Positions 60,975-64,000 of a DNA stretch of 64,000 nt are shown here, piece after piece. The stretch's first letter is position 1. Each line of letters begins with the position of its first letter. The notes beneath the pieces were generated by a model. It ran no database searches. It was not told where the DNA came from and worked only from the letters and a program-made list of their open reading frames with translations. Source of the DNA: Alphaproteobacteria bacterium (lineage in GTDB: Bacteria; Pseudomonadota; Alphaproteobacteria; Reyranellales; Reyranellaceae); NCBI GenBank assembly GCA_019635875.1, contig JAHBYP010000004.1:1-64000 (forward strand), in the 5' to 3' direction. A program made the translations under genes and the position numbers.

Positions 60975-61457
60975 CTAACCCAGATCCCAGGGCGCCGGCC
61001 TCGGATCGGATGGGAAGGCCGTGGAGGCGACCGGCTCGGCGACCACATTGCCATCGGGATCGACTCTCACCTCGATCGTCCGATGTCCGATCGTGACCGT
61101 TCCGTGCCAGGTTCCGTCGGCTTCTCTCACCATTTCCGTCATCCCGCGATAGCCGGCCGCGGCGGCGAGGCTCTTGGCTTGCGCTTCGCTCAGCGCGACC
61201 TTGCCACGGTCCGCCTCGTACACGCCGACGCGGCAGTGGTGCATGAACCGCGGACGACGGATATGGCCGTTCGCCGGGGCGACCCTGCCATCCCTGCGGA
61301 TCGCCGCAAGATAATCCGACGCTTCTGCGCCCTTCAGCACGCCATCGCCATCGGTATCGGCCTTCGTCCAGATCCGCGAGCAGGCCCGCTCCGACAGCCC
61401 CCATGCCGGACCGGCGAGGAAGACGGCGATCACGGCGGCGCCGGCAAGGCTCTTCAT
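60975..61457 (-). CDS. Exported EF-hand/PepSY-like protein
   Basis: Protein of 160 aa. The signal peptide (MKSLAGAAVIAVFLAGPAWG) is cleaved near 20. One EF-hand loop is at about 33-44 (DTDGDGVLKGAE), which can bind calcium. The C-terminal part (about 110-150) with GTVTIGHRTIEVRVDPDGNVVAE looks like a PepSY-type unit. It is convergent with the dioxygenase gene (7-nt gap). No function assigned. The 189 nt between it and the GH15 stop show nothing. Confidence 0.75.
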   Translation of the reverse strand: MKSLAGAAVIAVFLAGPAWGLSERACSRIWTKADTDGDGVLKGAEASDYLAAIRRDGRVAPANGHIRRPRFMHHCRVGVYEADRGKVALSEAQAKSLAAAAGYRGMTEMVREADGTWHGTVTIGHRTIEVRVDPDGNVVAEPVASTAFPSDPRPAPWDLG

Positions 61458-61646
61458 TCAGCGAGTCCTGCCGGACGATTGCAAAGGGTAGTTCCGCGCG
61501 AATCGGCAGCAAGCGCGGAGCCCCCCGGCAGATGGGCGCAACATGCGATGGTCGAGATTCCGCCGCGTGCCATGGCGCATTCTCCGGGCGGCTGTTGTCG
61601 GCGAGGGTTCCATAAGGTCAACGGTCCGGCCGGTCGGGGAGTTGCC

Positions 61647-63545
61647 CTACGGCTCGTCGTCGGGCGTGCGCGACAGCGGTGCGGCCATCCTGGGCCCGCC
61701 GCCAGGCCGGCCCGGCGTGCGAGGTGCGCGGCTGGCGTGCACGCCGGTGCCATCGCATCGCGCGCGCTGATCGGCCGGGCGCGCGGCGCGCGTCAGATTG
61801 AAGGCCGTGTTGATGAGACAGACATGGGAGAAGGCCTGCGGGAAGTTGCCGATCTGCCGGCGAGCCGCGGGATCGTACTCCTCGGCGAGCAGGCCGAGGT
61901 CGTTGCGGATCGACAGCAGGCGGTCGAACAAGGCACGACCCTCGTTCCAGCGGCCTGTCGAGCAGTAGGCGTCGGCCAGCCAGAAGCTGCAGGCGAGAAA
62001 GCAGCCCTCGCCGGGCCGCAACCCGTCGTCGATCTCCGCGGTGTTGTAGCGCCGCACGAAGCCATCCGTGACCAGTTCCCGCTCGATCGCCGCGACCGTG
62101 CCGAGATAGCGCGAATCGCGCGCGTCGATGAAGCCGACCTGCGCCATCAGCAGCAGGCTTGCGTCCAGCGAGTTCAAATCGTACGCCGCGCGGAAGGTGC
62201 CGCGCGGCCCGTCGAAGGCATTGGCGTGGATGTCGTCGCGGATCTCTGTGCGCGAGCGACGCCAGGCGTCGACATTTCCCGGCAGGCCGTACTCTTCGGT
62301 CGCCTTGATCGCCCGATCGAACACGACCCAGGCCATGACCTTGGAGAAGGTGAAGTGGCGCGGCGGCCCGCGGATTTCCCAGATGCCGAAGTCCGGGTTG
62401 CGCCACTCGCGCTCGACGTGCTCGACAAGGCCGACCTGCAGCGCCCAGCCGCTCCGAGTCGACGTCAGGCCGCCCTTGCGTGCCTGGGCGAAGGTGTCCA
62501 TCAGCTCGCCGTACACATCGAGCTGGAACTGGCGATGCGCGTCGTTGCCGATGCGCACCGGTCGGGAGTCCAGGTAGCCGGGCAGCCAGTCGACTTCCCA
62601 TTCGGTCAGCCGCCGTTCACCCATGATGCCGTACATGATCTGCATCTGCGACGCGCTTCCGGCGACGGCACGATGCAGCCAGTCGCGCCAGGCCGCCGCT
62701 TCGTCGTAGACTCCGGCGTTCATGAGCGCGAGCAGGGTCAGCGTCGAGTCGCGGATCCAGCAGAAGCGGTAGTCCCAATTGCGTTCGCCGCCGGCGCGCT
62801 CCGGCAGCGACGTCGTCGGCGCCGCCACGATGCCGCCTGTCGGCGCGTATGTCAGCGCCTTGAGCGTGATGAGAGAGCGACGAATTGCCTCCTCGTAAGG
62901 GCCACCCGTCTGCGTATCGGCCGTCCAGCCGCACCAGAAACGCTCGGACTCCGCCAGGGCGTCGCGGCAATCCGCCGGCGGCGGTGGCGGCAGGTGCGAG
63001 GGACCATAGCTCAGGTCGAAGGCGATGGATTCGCCCCGGCGCACGCTGAACGACGCCCGCAACGCCGAGCCCTCGATCCGGCCTTCGACCGGAGAGCGCA
63101 GCACCAGCATGTCGGGGCCGGCAACGGCGCACATCGTTCGGTCGTCGAGCCAGCTCAGCCAGGGTGTGGTCGCGCCATATCCGAAACGAGGCCGGAACTC
63201 CAGCTCCATCGCCGTCTCGCCTTCGTCGCCGCGCACGATGCGCATGAGATCCGACGCGTCGTCGCGCGGCTGCATGAAATCGATCAGGGTCACGGCGCCG
63301 TCTGTCGTCCTGAAGCTCGTTTCCAGGATCAGCGATCCCGGGCGATAGCGCCGCGACACCACGACGGGGCCCGTGGTCGGAGCGATGCGCCAGCAGCCAT
63401 GCGAGGCATCGCCGAGCAGAGCGGCAAAGCAGGCATCCGAATCGAAACGCGGCCAGCACAGCCAGTCGATCGAGCCGTCCAATCCCACCAGGGCGGCGGT
63501 CTGGCAGTCGCCGATCAGGCCGTAGTGTTCGAGCGGCATGCTCAT
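61647..63545 (-). CDS. GH15 family glycoside hydrolase (trehalase/glucoamylase-like)
   Basis: Protein of 632 aa. The N-terminal beta domain opens EHYGLIGDCQTAALVGLDGSIDWLCWPRFDS, and the catalytic (alpha/alpha)6 barrel (about 260-590) has GGERNWDYRFCWIRDSTLTLLALM and QLDVYGELMDTF. FGIWEIRGPPRHFTFSKVMAWVVFDRA contains the proton-donor Glu, and GCFLACSFWLADAYCSTGR follows. The opening and the FGIWEIRG block match bacterial GH15 trehalases closely. The C-terminal 40 residues are Arg/Pro-rich and look unstructured. Start ATG 63545 overlaps the stop of the dehydrogenase (ATGA). Product: glucose, which the dehydrogenase could oxidise. Confidence 0.9.
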   Translation of the reverse strand: MSMPLEHYGLIGDCQTAALVGLDGSIDWLCWPRFDSDACFAALLGDASHGCWRIAPTTGPVVVSRRYRPGSLILETSFRTTDGAVTLIDFMQPRDDASDLMRIVRGDEGETAMELEFRPRFGYGATTPWLSWLDDRTMCAVAGPDMLVLRSPVEGRIEGSALRASFSVRRGESIAFDLSYGPSHLPPPPPADCRDALAESERFWCGWTADTQTGGPYEEAIRRSLITLKALTYAPTGGIVAAPTTSLPERAGGERNWDYRFCWIRDSTLTLLALMNAGVYDEAAAWRDWLHRAVAGSASQMQIMYGIMGERRLTEWEVDWLPGYLDSRPVRIGNDAHRQFQLDVYGELMDTFAQARKGGLTSTRSGWALQVGLVEHVEREWRNPDFGIWEIRGPPRHFTFSKVMAWVVFDRAIKATEEYGLPGNVDAWRRSRTEIRDDIHANAFDGPRGTFRAAYDLNSLDASLLLMAQVGFIDARDSRYLGTVAAIERELVTDGFVRRYNTAEIDDGLRPGEGCFLACSFWLADAYCSTGRWNEGRALFDRLLSIRNDLGLLAEEYDPAARRQIGNFPQAFSHVCLINTAFNLTRAARPADQRARCDGTGVHASRAPRTPGRPGGGPRMAAPLSRTPDDEP

Positions 63546-64000
63546 GCCGGCAGGCCCTGGAACTCGATGACGACCTTGATATCGCCGGCACGGCGCTCGA
63601 ACGCCTCCTGCCAGCGCGAAAGCGGCACACGTCGCGTGATCAGGCCGCCGAGCCATTGGGGATCGGCGGCCGCCAGCGCTACCGCGCCCGCTTCGTAGTG
63701 CTTGAGGTTGGCATTGACGGTGCCGAACACCGTGGTGTTCCGCACCACGGCGCGCCGGTTGAAGCCACCGACGTCGAAGGACAGGAGCTGGTTCGCGCTC
63801 GGCACGCCGGTCAGGCAGACAATCCCGTTGACGCCAATGCGCGTCATGGCGTCGACCACAAGCTGGCGCGAGCCGGTGCATTCCACGATCACGTCGGGAT
63901 GCAGGTCAGCCGGAATCCTGCCGTCGTGGTAGGTGCCGCCCAGAGCGTGGACGAGCGCGGCCTTGTGAGGGCGCTCGGGTCGGTCCAGCACGTGGACGTC
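63542..64000 (-). CDS. Zinc-type glucose 1-dehydrogenase-like MDR, C-terminal part
   Basis: The last 152 codons are in the window; the rest lies beyond the right edge. The visible part has PDVIVECTGSRQLVVDAM, NGIVCLTGVPS, the VFGTVNANLKHYEAG block and ITRRVPLSRWQEAFERRAGDIKVVIEF. That combination is characteristic of the glucose dehydrogenase branch of medium-chain dehydrogenases (Glu_dehyd_C). The stop overlaps the GH15 start, so glucose released by GH15 may be oxidised to gluconate by this enzyme. Confidence 0.85.
   Translation of the reverse strand, partial: DVHVLDRPERPHKAALVHALGGTYHDGRIPADLHPDVIVECTGSRQLVVDAMTRIGVNGIVCLTGVPSANQLLSFDVGGFNRRAVVRNTTVFGTVNANLKHYEAGAVALAAADPQWLGGLITRRVPLSRWQEAFERRAGDIKVVIEFQGLPA

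Noticed and set aside
1..64000. Search by eye for tRNA, rRNA, transposase or integrase genes
   Set aside because: None recognised. A covariance scan would be needed to exclude a tRNA or small RNA with certainty.

Overview
The window is GC-rich, densely coded chromosomal DNA from an alphaproteobacterium. The basis is family content and gene style: GntR-controlled acyl-CoA clusters, paired CaiB enzymes, a MloK1-type channel, a UraD-UraH fusion and TfdA-like dioxygenases. I infer a Rhodospirillales- or Rhizobiales-like soil organism; no rRNA or tRNA was seen to confirm this. The first gene (two-partner-secretion exoprotein) and the last gene (glucose dehydrogenase-like) run off the window.

Layout. 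0.4-4.4 kb: dipeptide/oligopeptide ABC importer (two ATPases, two permeases, no binding protein nearby). 4.7-6.4 kb: glyoxalase/cupin protein and its AraC-type regulator. 6.6-7.8 kb: frameshifted phage-like gene. 8.0-14.5 kb: GntR regulator divergent from acyl-CoA dehydrogenase, two CaiB/BaiF CoA-transferases, MaoC hydratase and an M81 (MlrC) peptidase, with two copies of a TTGTCCGGACAA-type operator in the divergent gap. 14.5-23.3 kb: secreted protein, SRPBCC protein, MFS carrier, ketopantoate reductase-like protein, acyl-CoA synthetase, methyltransferase, amidase and a split chromate transporter. 23.6-29.6 kb: carbon module of D-lactate dehydrogenase, lactate permease, GH65 phosphorylase, beta-phosphoglucomutase and a 47-residue membrane peptide. 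29.6-32.4 kb: AT-richer gap and three tandem DUF882/M15 peptidase paralogues. 32.6-38.6 kb: ArgE-like deacetylase, Ser-rich CHAP-like protein, double GT4 glycosyltransferase and a cyclic-nucleotide-gated channel gene with an in-frame amber codon. 38.8 kb: pentanucleotide microsatellite. 39-42 kb: NEW3-domain protein with ABC ATPase and permease. 42.3-44 kb: HipA kinase followed by an overlapping XRE-DUF1488 antitoxin. 44-46 kb: urate catabolism and a pseudouridine synthase. 46.3-51.1 kb: 2-oxoacid:acceptor oxidoreductase operon with a GltD-like flavoprotein. 51.3-64 kb: AlkB, thioesterase, a nucleophile-less alpha/beta hydrolase, epimerase, APH-like kinase, flavin monooxygenase, K+/H+ antiporter, pyrophosphatase, AAC(3)-I-like acetyltransferase, TfdA-like dioxygenase, EF-hand protein, GH15 enzyme and glucose dehydrogenase.

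The most unusual feature is a dense set of dispersed intergenic elements. There are three families of roughly 65-135 bp inverted-repeat elements (A, B and C, 16 copies) plus a nested-palindrome family (D, 3 copies). Most A/B/C copies fill a tight gap between two genes and end 10-35 nt before a start codon, just ahead of the Shine-Dalgarno sequence. Two copies supply the last codons and the stop of a gene, and several extend a neighbouring reading frame artificially at its N terminus.
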